Shown: positions 16,997 through 25,642, counted from the first letter of the stretch. The stretch is 64,000 nucleotides of DNA from JBBSBL01 sp046330255 (GCA_046330255.1 JAXLTC010000002.1:1-64000); one strand, 5' to 3'. Notes: generated by a model from the sequence alone, not told the origin. Numbers and translations are program-made.

Positions 16997-17569
16997 TCAG
17001 AGCCCGCTCACCCCGAGCCTGCGCGCGCCGTCGAGCAGCGCGTCGAGCAGTTCCCGCTGGTCGCGCCCGCCTCCCTCGATCCAACGCGCGACGGCGGCGT
17101 CGGCGAAGCCGATCCAGCCCGCCGCCGCGAGCTGCTCCGGGGCGCTCATGTCGCGCCAGCGCCGGCCGTAGCTGAGCTCGGCCATGCGACGGTGCGTGCG
17201 CTGGACGACCCGGTCGAGATCCGGATGGATGCGGGCGGCGCCGAGCCAGACGCTGTGGGCCCACGGCTCCTCGGCCAGCTTCGCGATGTAGGCGCGCAGG
17301 CGCTCGGCTAGGCCGGTGTCCGGGTCGGCGATGACCAGCGTGCGGGTGATGTCGCCGATCACCTCGATCGCGGTCGCGGCGAGCAGGCCGTCGCGGCTCG
17401 CGAAGTAGTGCCGCGGAAGGGTTGCGGCGACGCCCGCCTCGCGCGACACGGCCTCCATCGAGAAGCGCGCGAGCCCGTCGCGTGCCAGGACAGTCCGCGC
17501 AGCCGCGAGGAGCTGCGTCCTGCGCTCGGCCGGACCCATGCGCTTGGGGCTGGTCGCGGAGGCGGACAC
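16997..17569 (-). CDS. TetR-family transcriptional regulator
   Basis: The 190-residue regulator has an N-terminal HTH (QLLAAARTVLARDGLARFSM, then VSREAGVAATLPRHYFASRDG) and an alpha-helical ligand-binding C-terminal domain. It is divergent from the secreted propeller gene at 17682; two near-identical 19-bp palindromes fill the space between. The GTG at 17569 is supported by CATGAT ending 8 nt upstream (17578-17583), so operator 1 would cover its -35 region and the gene should be autoregulated. The ligand is unknown. Confidence 0.93.
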   Translation of the reverse strand: MSASATSPKRMGPAERRTQLLAAARTVLARDGLARFSMEAVSREAGVAATLPRHYFASRDGLLAATAIEVIGDITRTLVIADPDTGLAERLRAYIAKLAEEPWAHSVWLGAARIHPDLDRVVQRTHRRMAELSYGRRWRDMSAPEQLAAAGWIGFADAAVARWIEGGGRDQRELLDALLDGARRLGVSGL

Positions 17570-17590
17570 GGCGGCCCATCATGGCAGCAC

Positions 17591-17609
17591 TGTTGCGTGG
17601 GCCGCAACA
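17591..17609. promoter_or_regulatory. TetR operator 1
   Basis: TGTTGCGTGGGCCGCAACA: 7-bp perfect arms TGTTGCG/CGCAACA around a 5-nt centre, upstream of the TetR start. It matches operator 2 in both arms. Confidence 0.75.
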
Positions 17610-17622
17610 ATCTGATTGGATC

Positions 17623-17641
17623 TGTTGCGGGTACCGCAACA
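17623..17641. promoter_or_regulatory. TetR operator 2
   Basis: TGTTGCGGGTACCGCAACA: 8-bp perfect arms around GTA. Its centre is 32 bp (three helical turns) from the centre of operator 1 and 50 bp upstream of the ATG of the divergent secreted protein. Confidence 0.75.
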
Positions 17642-17681
17642 ACGCGTGCACGAGCGCGCGGGTCAACGAGAGGGAGAGCCA

Positions 17682-19616
17682 ATGAGGCGCCTGCGTCGCA
17701 CGTCGATCGTCTTCATGGCCGCCGCGCTGCTGCTGGCGACCGGCGCCGCTGCCGCACAGGCGTCGAAGGTCAAGCCGCCCTTCTTCCCGATCACCCACGA
17801 GCGGCTCGCGGTGCCGGCCGGCGTCCAGCCATGGCTCCCCAACTGGACGCCCGACGGCTCGCACATCGTCTTCCAGAACCAACTCGACGGCACCACCTGG
17901 GTGACCGGCAAGGACGGCAAGGGCGCGAAGTGCATCACGTGCACGTTCGCCGACCGCCCCCAGATCTTCGGCGGCTTCACCTACGCCTTCCCGGACGGCA
18001 AGCGGCTCTTCGTCAGCCACGAGCTCGGGGCGCTCTCCGGAATCGACTCCGGTCCGAACGCAGACGCGTTCGTACTCGAGTGCTCGCCCTCGATCTACCG
18101 CTGCTCCTCCCACTCATACCTGCCCGTCGACATGTCCGAGGACAAGGGGCCGTCCACGCCGCTGATCGTCCAGCGGCGGACCTGGCACCTCGCGCCGGAC
18201 GGCAGCCACCTCGGCTGGATGGACCTGCGGCTCGACGGCACCGTGATGATCGTCGGCCGGCTGCAGCGCGCCGCCGACCGCTACGTCGTGGTCGACCAGA
18301 AGGCGATCAACCCGCCCGGTCCCGCGACCCTGACCGACACCGACCCGACCGGATGGGCCAACAACAACCAGCTCTACGAGCTCAAGAGCTTCGCCGACGG
18401 CGGCGCCGCGGCGATCGTCGTCGGCGGGCCGGACTTCAACGTCGACGCGATGAAGATCAACCTGAGGTCGGGAGCGACCAAGCGGCTGACGAAGAACCGC
18501 GACTGGGACGAGGACGGCGCCACCTCGCCAGACGGCGACCTCTACACGTTGTACTCGTGGCGCACGCGACACCGACTGGACGCCGTCGCGTGGCTGCCGG
18601 AGATCGAGCCGTTCGTCGAGATGCCCGCGTTCGCCGCGCTCGCGCCGTACTACGTCTCGACGTGGCCCGGCTTCCAGTGCGATCTCTCACCGTGGCTCCT
18701 GGGCAGCGCCGGCGACCGCGGTGGCAAGCTGATCGGCCAGCCGCTGAACGTCTACTCCGGCAACCTGACGCCCGGCAACAACCTCTCCGGGCAGCAGTTC
18801 TGGAGCCCGGACAGCCGCAGCGTCCTGCTCCAGGAGCGGCTGCGGACCAAGCCGCCCGCGGGCCTGAACGAGCAGGTTGAGCAGAAGGGACTGACGCCGA
18901 ACCGGATCCTGATCGCGAGGATCGATCGCCGGCCGGGCAGGCCCCAGCGCATCGTCAGCTCCGGGGTCGGCTCCTGGGCGCCGCCGCCGAGCAGCTACGC
19001 GGGAACGACGGGCTCGGGCGCCACGGTGACCGTCAAGGGCCACGGCGGCGGCACCGCGGACATCGCCTACAGGGGCAACCTGGCCCAGGGGACCTGGACG
19101 GCGACCTTCCACCACTACTCCCGCGACGGCAAGACGTACGTCGACGGGACCTATGCCGTGACCGGCCTGAACGTCGGCGCCTCCTACTGGACGATCAAGG
19201 CCGGCATCAAGCTGACCGGCCGCCATACCGGCAGCCTGGACGCCGACCTGGTCATCAACAACGGCGCCTCGCCGCTGCCGGCGAAGTCGGGGACGTTCAC
19301 GGCCGTCCGCGACGGCAAGCAGGCGCCGCCGCTCCCCGAGCTCGGCCCCTGTTACGACGATCTGCCGGCCAAGAGCGACCTGACGCTGAAGGCCCGGCCT
19401 TGGGGGCACGGCCTGGTGGCGGTCAGGGTGACGGCCGACATCCACGGCGACAGGCGGCCCGTACAGTCGGCCGTCGTCTCCTCGGGCCGGCGAAGTGTCA
19501 GAACCGGTGCGTCCGGCCGGGCGCTGCTGCTCCTCCGCGGCCACGGTCCCACGCGGCTGACCGCGACCGCGGGTGACACCTTCGAGCCGGACACGACGAC
19601 GGTCAGACTGCGGTAG
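17682..19616 (+). CDS. Secreted TolB-like beta-propeller protein under TetR control
   Basis: The 644-residue protein starts with a Sec signal peptide (RRTSIVFMAAALLLATGAAA, cleavage after AQA). Residues about 45-420 contain propeller blades of the WD40/TolB type, visible as NWTPDGSHIVFQN, HLAPDGSHLGWMD, ATSPDGDLYTLYS and WSPDSRSVLLQERL. A C-terminal beta-rich region (about 430-640) is rich in Gly/Thr. Paired cysteines (KCITCTF, LECSPSIYRCSS) suggest disulfides. The ATG at 17682 follows GAGAGGGAGAG. Divergence from the TetR gene, with both operators between, implies induction by a small molecule. The function is unknown; no catalytic motif is visible. Confidence 0.85.
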   Translation: MRRLRRTSIVFMAAALLLATGAAAAQASKVKPPFFPITHERLAVPAGVQPWLPNWTPDGSHIVFQNQLDGTTWVTGKDGKGAKCITCTFADRPQIFGGFTYAFPDGKRLFVSHELGALSGIDSGPNADAFVLECSPSIYRCSSHSYLPVDMSEDKGPSTPLIVQRRTWHLAPDGSHLGWMDLRLDGTVMIVGRLQRAADRYVVVDQKAINPPGPATLTDTDPTGWANNNQLYELKSFADGGAAAIVVGGPDFNVDAMKINLRSGATKRLTKNRDWDEDGATSPDGDLYTLYSWRTRHRLDAVAWLPEIEPFVEMPAFAALAPYYVSTWPGFQCDLSPWLLGSAGDRGGKLIGQPLNVYSGNLTPGNNLSGQQFWSPDSRSVLLQERLRTKPPAGLNEQVEQKGLTPNRILIARIDRRPGRPQRIVSSGVGSWAPPPSSYAGTTGSGATVTVKGHGGGTADIAYRGNLAQGTWTATFHHYSRDGKTYVDGTYAVTGLNVGASYWTIKAGIKLTGRHTGSLDADLVINNGASPLPAKSGTFTAVRDGKQAPPLPELGPCYDDLPAKSDLTLKARPWGHGLVAVRVTADIHGDRRPVQSAVVSSGRRSVRTGASGRALLLLRGHGPTRLTATAGDTFEPDTTTVRLR

Positions 19617-19950
19617 CGGCCGACGCGCGCCGGAGCGCTGAGGGAGCAGCTGCGGACGGCGTCATCGCCGTCCGCGGTCGTCAGCCGTCGGCCCGCTCGT
19701 ACTCGCGCGATGCGTCCCGAACGCCACCCGCCCCGCGGCCGCCGACCGGATCGTCTCGCCAACGCTTTCCCGTGTCGCGCAAGGGCAAGGTGTCCCCATC
19801 CGGACGGCAACGACCCCGAATCCGGCAGCCCGATGCCGGGGGTTGGCGGTGGAGGCGGAGGGGGCGTGGACGTCGGCCCAGGTGCCATCCGTGCTCACAC
19901 CGTACCGCTGACGACCGGCATCAGCGCGAGGATCTCGATGCCCAGGGGGG
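19617..19950. other. Intergenic stretch with no recognised gene
   Basis: About 330 nt between the propeller gene and the broken HsdR-like remnant. Several short frames are open on both strands, but none shows a protein family pattern. No clear hairpin terminator with a T-run is seen after the propeller gene. Confidence 0.4.
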
Positions 19951-20520
19951 CTACCGCCACGAAGGCGCGTGAGCCTGGTCACCGTCCGTGTCGCCCTCGG
20001 GAGCCCGCGCCTCCTCGTACAGCTCCTGCATCAGCGCGACCGTGACGCGCGACAGCGCGGCCTCGTCCTCGCTCAGCCCGCGTACCACGCGGTTCGCCAC
20101 GCCGTTCACCGCCGCAGCGGTCGACAGCACCGCCTGATCTCCCCCGCACGAAGTCGTCGAAGTCGTTCGCGCGGGCCTGGGCCTGGACCTGCTCGTCCTC
20201 GCGCAGCCGGCGCTGGACCGGGCGGAAGAACTCGACCAGGTCCTCGTCGGTCAGCTCGGTCCCGTAGCGGGAGTTGAACGCGGCGACGATCCCGCCGAGC
20301 GTGTCCAGCACGAGCTGTCGGCCCGGCGCCGGGCCCGCGGCCCTCCCCCGCGATCGCCGGCGGCAGCTCGCCGCCGTCGCCGGTCAGGCCGATGCTCGCT
20401 GACGGCCTGGGCCACGAGCTCGACCATCTCGGGGTGGTTGGCGGCGATGATCGCAGCGTCGTCCGGGTAGGCGTCGGCATCGTCGAAGGCCCGCAGGGCG
20501 GTGTCGAAGGTGTGGTCAGT
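19951..20520 (-). pseudogene. Frame-broken remnant resembling the C-terminal part of a type I restriction HsdR subunit
   Basis: No single frame reads through, but four consecutive minus-strand segments in shifting frames give sensible protein: (1) FDTALRAFDDADAYPDDAAI and HPEMVELVAQAVSE; (2) LTGDGGELPPAIAGEG; (3) LVLDTLGGIVAAFNSRYGTE followed by LTDEDLVEFFRPVQRRLRED and a Gln/Ala-rich helix ending NDFDDFVRG; (4) QAVLSTAAAVNGVANRVVRG to LMQELYEEARA, ending at TAG 19951. Segment 3 has the pattern of the helical C-terminal region of HsdR (FN-RFGT---T-ED--FF). No hsdM or hsdS gene is near. At least three frameshifts and the missing helicase part mark it as dead. The family call is tentative. Confidence 0.45.
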
Positions 20521-20560
20521 TCTTGCACTGGTCGATGGCGGCGGCCGAGCGCCCTCGCCG

Positions 20561-20611
20561 CAACCTGTCCCGGCTAAGACCTCTCCTGCCGGTACAGGCT
20601 GGGACGGGTTG
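20561..20611 (+). repeat. 51-bp palindromic repeat, copy 2
   Basis: Outer arms CAACCTGTCCC and GGGACGGGTTG pair over 11 bp with one T-G wobble; inner ACC/GGT flanks TCCTG. It lies between the HsdR-like remnant and padR, about 255 nt past the padR stop. Confidence 0.88.
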
Positions 20612-20865
20612 GCGGCTCGGCGGCGCTGGCCCCTTGTGCGCGGGCGCCGGCGTCGAGGTCACCACTCGAGCCGGGCCGTTCAGCACCATGGAACGCGGCG
20701 GCGGCGGGGACGGCTGCCGAGCCGGCCTCGGGTTCGCCGGCTCGGACGGAGGCATGACGATCAGGCTGTCGCCGGCCTCGCGGTCCAGAGCAGCACAGCG
20801 CTCCAACCCCGCGCCGCCGCGGTGCGCCGCGGCGCGTGGCCGCGGCGCGCCGCGAGCGCGGAGGG

Positions 20866-21474
20866 TCAGCCGTCCTTGCGCGGCTCCTCCCCCTCCTCGG
20901 CGGGCGCGTCGCCCGCGAGGATGCGGTAGATCGAGCGGCGGGCGGCGTCAAGCACCTCCCGGGCGCGCGCGACCTGCTCCTCGTCGCCCGTGTGGACGAC
21001 CTGGGCGGATGCGGTCGCCAGGTCACGCACCAGCCGGATCAGCTGGCCGGGGCCCTGGCCGACGTCCTCCTTGACCGAGTCCCACGGATCCGCGGCCTCC
21101 TCGCCGCGCTCCTTCAGCCACTCCCGGCCGGCGTCGGTCAGCTCGTAGAGGCGGCCGCCGGCGCGCTCGCCGACCTCGACCAGCCCCTCGTCCTCGAGCT
21201 GCGCCAGCGCCGGGTAGACCGAGCCGGGGCTCGGCCGCCAGACGCCGTCGGAGCGGTTCTCGATCTCCTGCATGAGCTGATAGCCGTTGCGCGGCTCGTC
21301 GCCGAGCAGGACCAGCAGCGCCGTGCGGACGTCGCCGCGGCGCGCGCGCGGGCCGTAGCCCCCGCCGCCCCACGGACCCCGCCCGCGGCGGCCGCGATGC
21401 CCACGACCGCGACCGGAGCCCATCGCGAAGCAGCGACCGGCGTGACCCGGATACGGGTTTGCGTATGCGTACAT
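20866..21474 (-). CDS. PadR-family transcriptional regulator
   Basis: The 202-residue regulator has a Gly/Arg-rich N-terminal tail (GRGRGHRGRRGRGPWGGGGY), then the PadR winged helix (RTALLVLLGDEPRNGYQLMQ, RPSPGSVYPALAQLEDEGLV, RLYELTDAGREWL) and a C-terminal helical dimerisation region. The ATG at 21474 is fixed by AGGAGG 8 nt upstream. A CGATATATCG palindrome 35-44 bp upstream of the start is a likely autoregulatory site. No target gene is adjacent; the VOC gene upstream is on the same strand and ends 75 nt away. Confidence 0.92.
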   Translation of the reverse strand: MYAYANPYPGHAGRCFAMGSGRGRGHRGRRGRGPWGGGGYGPRARRGDVRTALLVLLGDEPRNGYQLMQEIENRSDGVWRPSPGSVYPALAQLEDEGLVEVGERAGGRLYELTDAGREWLKERGEEAADPWDSVKEDVGQGPGQLIRLVRDLATASAQVVHTGDEEQVARAREVLDAARRSIYRILAGDAPAEEGEEPRKDG

Positions 21475-21508
21475 GTCATTCACCTCCTCTCGTACGCCAG
21501 ACATAACG

Positions 21509-21518
21509 CGATATATCG
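21509..21518. promoter_or_regulatory. Palindrome upstream of padR
   Basis: CGATATATCG, a perfect 10-bp palindrome in an A/T-rich pocket that stands out in this GC-rich DNA. It lies where the padR promoter should be and resembles AT-rich dyads bound by PadR-family repressors. Confidence 0.5.
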
Positions 21519-21549
21519 TAACACATCGGTTGCGGCCCCAGTTCGCGTC

Positions 21550-22254
21550 TCAGCGGAGGTCGAAGGCGACGCCCCCGATCTCGACGCGGCCCCGGCCGTC
21601 CGGCGCCCGCGTGGTGAGCTCGACCGCGATGCCGGCCAGGCCGGCCGGGGACCTCCCGGCCACGGCGTCGAAGGTCAGCGCCGCCCCGTCGTCCAGCGGG
21701 ACAGTCGTTCCGTGGCACGGCGTCCCGAGCACGTGCGCCCACCGCTCCGCGGCCGCCGGCGGATCCGGGGTGCGAACCGTCGCCCCCCGCAGGCCGCCCG
21801 GTCCGTGCGCGGGGATCCGGCCCTCCCACTCCGGGCCGCCCCAGCGCCACGAGCCGGCCGGGAGCGGGCGATCGACGGCGACGATCGTGCCGCCCATGTC
21901 GCTCGGATGGAGGTGGACGTCGGCGATATCCGGCAGCTCGACCGCGAAGACCTCGCGAACGCCCGACTCCGCCGCCCTGCCCCGCGCTGCGTCGAGGTCG
22001 CCGACCTCGAACATGAGCATGTAGCCGCCGTCGCCCCCGAGGCGGTCGAGGTGGCGTCCGGCGGCGGTGCCCGCGGCCGCCGGGGAGACGACCTCCACGA
22101 ACGTGTCGCCGATCGCCATGACCGCGTTGCGCAGGCCGAAGTGGCCGACGGCCGGATCGCTGAACGGCTCGCCGAGCCCCAGCTCGGCTCGAAGCTCGCG
22201 GGTCATGGAGCCGAGGTCTCGCGCGACGAGGACGGCCTGGCGCAGGCGTGCCAT
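21550..22254 (-). CDS. VOC-superfamily (glyoxalase/dioxygenase-like) protein, two tandem modules
   Basis: The 234-residue protein contains two beta-alpha-beta-beta-beta modules: ARLRQAVLVARDLGSMTREL to FVEVVSPAAAG, and a second starting near LHPSDMGGTIVAVDRP. The pattern (AVMAIGDTFVEVVSP, YMLMFEVGDLDAAR) is typical of VOC proteins. The metal ligands cannot be assigned with confidence and the substrate is unknown. A TAGGCT box ends 9 nt before the ATG (22264-22269, minus strand), supporting leaderless expression. Repeat copy 3 separates it from the divergent GH31 gene. Confidence 0.8.
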   Translation of the reverse strand: MARLRQAVLVARDLGSMTRELRAELGLGEPFSDPAVGHFGLRNAVMAIGDTFVEVVSPAAAGTAAGRHLDRLGGDGGYMLMFEVGDLDAARGRAAESGVREVFAVELPDIADVHLHPSDMGGTIVAVDRPLPAGSWRWGGPEWEGRIPAHGPGGLRGATVRTPDPPAAAERWAHVLGTPCHGTTVPLDDGAALTFDAVAGRSPAGLAGIAVELTTRAPDGRGRVEIGGVAFDLR

Positions 22255-22263
22255 GGCCTCGTG

Positions 22264-22269
22264 AGCCTA
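22264..22269 (-). promoter_or_regulatory. -10-like box of the VOC gene
   Basis: TAGGCT on the minus strand, 9 nt before the ATG at 22254. Confidence 0.4.
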
Positions 22270-22294
22270 CGCGCGGCGGGACCGGCGGCGTGCT

Positions 22295-22345
22295 CAACCC
22301 GTCCCGGCCGGCGCCTCTCCTGCGGGCATAGGCCGGGACGGGTTG
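22295..22345 (+). repeat. 51-bp palindromic repeat, copy 3
   Basis: Best-paired copy: outer arms CAACCCGTCCCGGCC and GGCCGGGACGGGTTG form 15 perfect bp around the TCCTG centre. It lies between two divergent genes and upstream of both predicted -10 boxes, so neither transcript should include it. Confidence 0.92.
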
Positions 22346-22400
22346 GACGGCGCGGCCTTCGCGCCGCGCACAACCGCGCCGCGGGCCACGGCCGATCGCC

Positions 22401-22406
22401 TAGCAT
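22401..22406 (+). promoter_or_regulatory. -10-like box of the GH31 gene
   Basis: TAGCAT, 8 nt before the ATG at 22415. Confidence 0.45.
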
Positions 22407-22414
22407 CGCGCGCC

Positions 22415-24880
22415 ATGCCCTCCGGCCGGCCGCGCCGACTCGGCGTCGCGCTCGCAACGCTCGCCCTCGCCGCCGCCACGCCGGCCTCCGCGTCGACCAC
22501 GCCGGCCTTTGGCCAGCGCGCGGCCGACACCGGCGCGGGCTGGTGGACGACCATCTTCGGGTCGTCGGGCACCGATCTGCGCCTGTCGGCGCTTCGCTTC
22601 CACACCCCCTCGGGTTGGGTGCGCGCAACCGGCCCGCGCTCCGGCCGCGCGGTGCGCAGCTCGCTCGTTCTCAGCCTCGCCATGACCGCCGGCCGGCGCG
22701 CCGAGCTGACGGTCACGCCCCGGCGCGGCGGCGTCACCAACCTGCGGGCGCGCCTGCTCGGCACGCCCGCGCCGACCGAGGTCTCGATCAGCTTCGACGC
22801 CGCCCGTGGCGAGCGCTTCTTCGGGTTCGGTGAGCGCTCGGACGCGGTCGCCCAGCGTTCGGCGACCGTCGAGAACTACGTCTCCGACGGGCCTTTCGCC
22901 CCGGAGAGCCGGGACATCGCCAAGGTGACGATCCCCGCGGCCGGCTACCGGGCGCGGCTCGACGCCACCTACTACCCGGTTCCGTGGCTGCTCTCCAGCC
23001 GCGGATACGGAGTGCTCGTGGACAACGACGAGACGAGCTGGTTCACGCTGCCCTCCGCGCGCGGAGGGTCGTGGAGCGCGCGGGTAGCCGCGCCCGCCCT
23101 GCGGCTCTCGCTGTTCGCCGGGCCGACGCCGGCGCGCGCGCTGCAGCGCTTCACCGCAGCCACCGGCCGCCAGCCGGCGCCGGGCGCGAGCTGGGCGTTC
23201 GGCCCGTGGCTGCAGACCGGGCAGCCGAACGCGCCGCCGCTCGCCGACCAGCGGGCCGACCTCGAGAAGCTGCGCGCCGCCGACGCGCCCGTCTCCGCCG
23301 CGGAGACCCAGCTGCGCTACCTGCCGTGCGGCCTGGACCGCGGGCTGGAGGACTACGAGGCCCAGCGGGTCGCCTACTACCACGCCCAGGGCCTCGCGGT
23401 CCTCACCTACGTCAACCCGATGCTGTGCGCCTCCTACCAGCCGCGCTACTCCGACGCCGTGCGCGCGGGCGCGCTGCTGACCACCGTCTCCGGGGCGCCG
23501 TCGCTCTTCAACTCCTTCGTCGGCGGCATCGGGCCCGCGGGCTTCTCGATCGAGAAGGTCGGCGAGTACGACCTCTCCGGGCGGGCCGGGCGCGCGGCCT
23601 ACGACGACGTGCTGAGGCGGATCCGCCGGACCGGCCACGACGGCTGGATGGAGGACTTCGGCGAGTACACCCAGCTCGACGCGCGCTCCGCCGACGGGCG
23701 CACCGGCACCGCGCTGCACAACAGCTACCCCACGACCTACCACTGCGGCGTCGCGCGCCTGACCGCCGGCCTGCCCGTCGTGCGCTTCCAGCGGTCCGGC
23801 TGGACGGGCGCGGCGCGCTGCGCGAGCGACGTCTGGGGCGGCGACCCGACGACGACGTTCGGCTTCGACGGCCTGAGCTCGGCGGTCAAGCAGGCGCTCA
23901 GCATCGGTCTCTCGGGCATCAGCCGCTGGGGCTCGGACATCGGCGGCTACGACACGCTCGGCCGCGACCCGAGGCTCACCCCGGAGCTGCTCAAGCGCTG
24001 GATCGAGTTCGGCGCGGTGTCCGCGGTCATGAGGATCAAGAAGTCCGGCCTGGCGATCCCCGCCTACGTGCGTCCACAGGTCTGGGACCCGGACGTGATC
24101 GGCGTCTGGCGCCGCTACACGAAGCTGCACACCCAGCTCTACCCCTACCTCCTCGCCGCCGACACCGCCTACCGCGAGACCGGCATCCCGCTGATGCGCG
24201 CGCTCGTGCTCAGCGACCCGCGCGACCCGCGCGCGCTCGCCGCCGAGGACGAGTTCCGCTTCGGGCCGGACCTGCTCGCCGCCCCGGTGATCCGCGCGGG
24301 CGCGCGCTCGCGCAGCGTGTACCTGCCGCGCGGTCGCTGGCTCGACGGGCGCGCCGCGCTGCGCTACGACGCGCGCGACCACGGCGCCTTCCACGCCGGG
24401 CCCGCCGCCGTTATCCGCGGCGCGCGAACCGTCACCGCGCGGGCCGCCCTCGACGAGCTGCCGCTGTTCGTGCGCGACGGGGCGGTCCTGCCGCTGCTCA
24501 CCCCCGACGTGTCGACGCTGAGCGGCTACGGCGGCGGGCGCGTCGTCCGCCTCACCGACCGCCGCGACCGCCTGCGGCTGCTCGCCTGGCCCGGACCGAC
24601 GACGACCGCGCGGATGTTCACGCGCGAGCGGCTGCGCTCGAGCACCGCACCGGGCCGCTGGACGTTGCGGATCGACGGCACGCGGGAGCGCAGCTACGAG
24701 CTCGAGGCCTCCACCGCGGGGCTGCGCCCGGCGCGCGGACACGGGTCCTTCAGGGCGTGCTCGGTCTCAGTCGAGGGCCGCGCCCTGCCGCGCTCGGCGT
24801 GGAGCCAGCCGCGGGCGGGCGGGATCCTGAGCGCGCGCTTCCGGGCGCGGAGGGCGGCGGTCGTGGTGCGCGGCTGCTGA
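22415..24880 (+). CDS. Secreted glycoside hydrolase family 31 (alpha-glucosidase/alpha-xylosidase type)
   Basis: The 821-residue protein has a signal peptide (GVALATLALAAATPASA), a GH31 N-terminal beta-sandwich (FFGFGERSDAV, a GH31 hallmark), the (beta/alpha)8 catalytic barrel and C-terminal beta domains (EFRFGPDLLAAPVI, VYLPRGRWLDG). The nucleophile is the Asp in DGWMEDFGEY (about residue 413) and the acid/base is the Asp in VWGGDPTTTF (about 477). Substrate (alpha-1,4- or 1,6-glucan, xyloside or sulfoquinovoside) cannot be read from this. The start is the ATG 8 nt after a TAGCAT box. No sugar transporter is adjacent, so it may act in polysaccharide turnover outside the cell. Confidence 0.93.
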   Translation: MPSGRPRRLGVALATLALAAATPASASTTPAFGQRAADTGAGWWTTIFGSSGTDLRLSALRFHTPSGWVRATGPRSGRAVRSSLVLSLAMTAGRRAELTVTPRRGGVTNLRARLLGTPAPTEVSISFDAARGERFFGFGERSDAVAQRSATVENYVSDGPFAPESRDIAKVTIPAAGYRARLDATYYPVPWLLSSRGYGVLVDNDETSWFTLPSARGGSWSARVAAPALRLSLFAGPTPARALQRFTAATGRQPAPGASWAFGPWLQTGQPNAPPLADQRADLEKLRAADAPVSAAETQLRYLPCGLDRGLEDYEAQRVAYYHAQGLAVLTYVNPMLCASYQPRYSDAVRAGALLTTVSGAPSLFNSFVGGIGPAGFSIEKVGEYDLSGRAGRAAYDDVLRRIRRTGHDGWMEDFGEYTQLDARSADGRTGTALHNSYPTTYHCGVARLTAGLPVVRFQRSGWTGAARCASDVWGGDPTTTFGFDGLSSAVKQALSIGLSGISRWGSDIGGYDTLGRDPRLTPELLKRWIEFGAVSAVMRIKKSGLAIPAYVRPQVWDPDVIGVWRRYTKLHTQLYPYLLAADTAYRETGIPLMRALVLSDPRDPRALAAEDEFRFGPDLLAAPVIRAGARSRSVYLPRGRWLDGRAALRYDARDHGAFHAGPAAVIRGARTVTARAALDELPLFVRDGAVLPLLTPDVSTLSGYGGGRVVRLTDRRDRLRLLAWPGPTTTARMFTRERLRSSTAPGRWTLRIDGTRERSYELEASTAGLRPARGHGSFRACSVSVEGRALPRSAWSQPRAGGILSARFRARRAAVVVRGC

Positions 24881-24907
24881 GATCGCCCGGCCGGCGACCT
24901 CGCTCAC

Positions 24908-25309
24908 TCAACCCGGAACCGCGACGACGCGCAATCCGGGAACGCGGGAGAACTCGGCGGCGTTGCCGGTCGCCACTCCGAGTCCGTGCGCGACGGCGCT
25001 CGCGGCGATCCAGAGGTCGTGCGCGCCCACGGCTCGGCCGCGCCGCGCGAGGCCGGCCCACAGCTCCGCGTGCACGCGCGCAACCGGCTCGGTGATCGGC
25101 ACCGCTTCCAGGCCGGCGACGACATGCTCCACGAACGCGCGGCGACGCACCCGTCGAGCGCCGGTCGCCCGCGCGACGCCGTGAAGCAGCTCGCTGACGG
25201 TGATCACGCTGATGCCGCGGTCCTCGTCGCCGAGCACCGCCTCCACATCGGGGCGGCGGTCCTCCCGCTCGAGCGAGATCAGCACATCGGTGTCGATCAG
25301 GAGGCCCAA
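24908..25309 (-). CDS. vapC: PIN-domain toxin VapC
   Basis: The 133-residue PIN-domain ribonuclease has the acidic residues in order: LLIDTDVLISLE near the start, SELLHGVARA, then AHDLWIAASAVAHG and the TGNAAEFSRVPGL tail. These form the Mg2+ site of VapC toxins, which cleave tRNA or rRNA. It overlaps the upstream antitoxin gene by 13 nt, the usual antitoxin-first order. Confidence 0.93.
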   Translation of the reverse strand: MGLLIDTDVLISLEREDRRPDVEAVLGDEDRGISVITVSELLHGVARATGARRVRRRAFVEHVVAGLEAVPITEPVARVHAELWAGLARRGRAVGAHDLWIAASAVAHGLGVATGNAAEFSRVPGLRVVAVPG

Positions 25310-25554
25310 GGGTCCCGCGGCGGGCCGGAGGCGGCACGGACATCCCGAAGGTCGGCAGCGAAGTCGCCATCCGTCGCCGGAGCGCCCTCGATCAGGTCAC
25401 GGAAGCGGCCCGACGAGACGAGCCGGACCTTCGGCGGCGCGATCACCGCCACGGGGGCTCCGCTGCGGACGATCTCGACCTCGTCGCCCGCAGCCACCCG
25501 GTTGAGCACCTCCGAGAACCCGCGGGCAGCCTCCGTGGCGGTCATGCGGGTCAT
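25297..25554 (-). CDS. Phd/YefM-family antitoxin
   Basis: The 85-residue antitoxin has the Phd fold signature: MTATEAARGFSEVLNRVAAG, then VEIVRSGAPVAVIAPP, and a variable acidic C-terminal tail that would bind the PIN toxin. A TAGGCT box 6 nt before the ATG and two 7-bp direct repeats overlap the promoter and are the likely autoregulatory site. Together with vapC it forms a complete type II toxin-antitoxin module. Confidence 0.93.
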   Translation of the reverse strand: MTRMTATEAARGFSEVLNRVAAGDEVEIVRSGAPVAVIAPPKVRLVSSGRFRDLIEGAPATDGDFAADLRDVRAASGPPRDPWAS

Positions 25555-25560
25555 GCGGGG

Positions 25561-25581
25561 AGCCTATCAGATAAATCAGAT
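25561..25581. promoter_or_regulatory. Promoter and direct repeats of the Phd/VapC module
   Basis: On the minus strand TAGGCT (25561-25566) ends 6 nt before the antitoxin ATG. Two copies of ATCAGAT (25566-25572 and 25575-25581, plus strand), 9 bp apart, overlap it in an A/T-rich pocket. Confidence 0.45.
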
Positions 25582-25642
25582 CGGGCGGGACCGCTCACCG
25601 CTCGCGCGTACGCCGGGCCCTGTCTCCTCGGGCCCTCCCGAA

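Noticed and set aside
15678..17569. A tRNA-integrated island carrying the toxin pair
   Set aside because: No integrase gene and no repeat of the tRNA 3' end were found downstream, so the position next to the tRNA may be chance.
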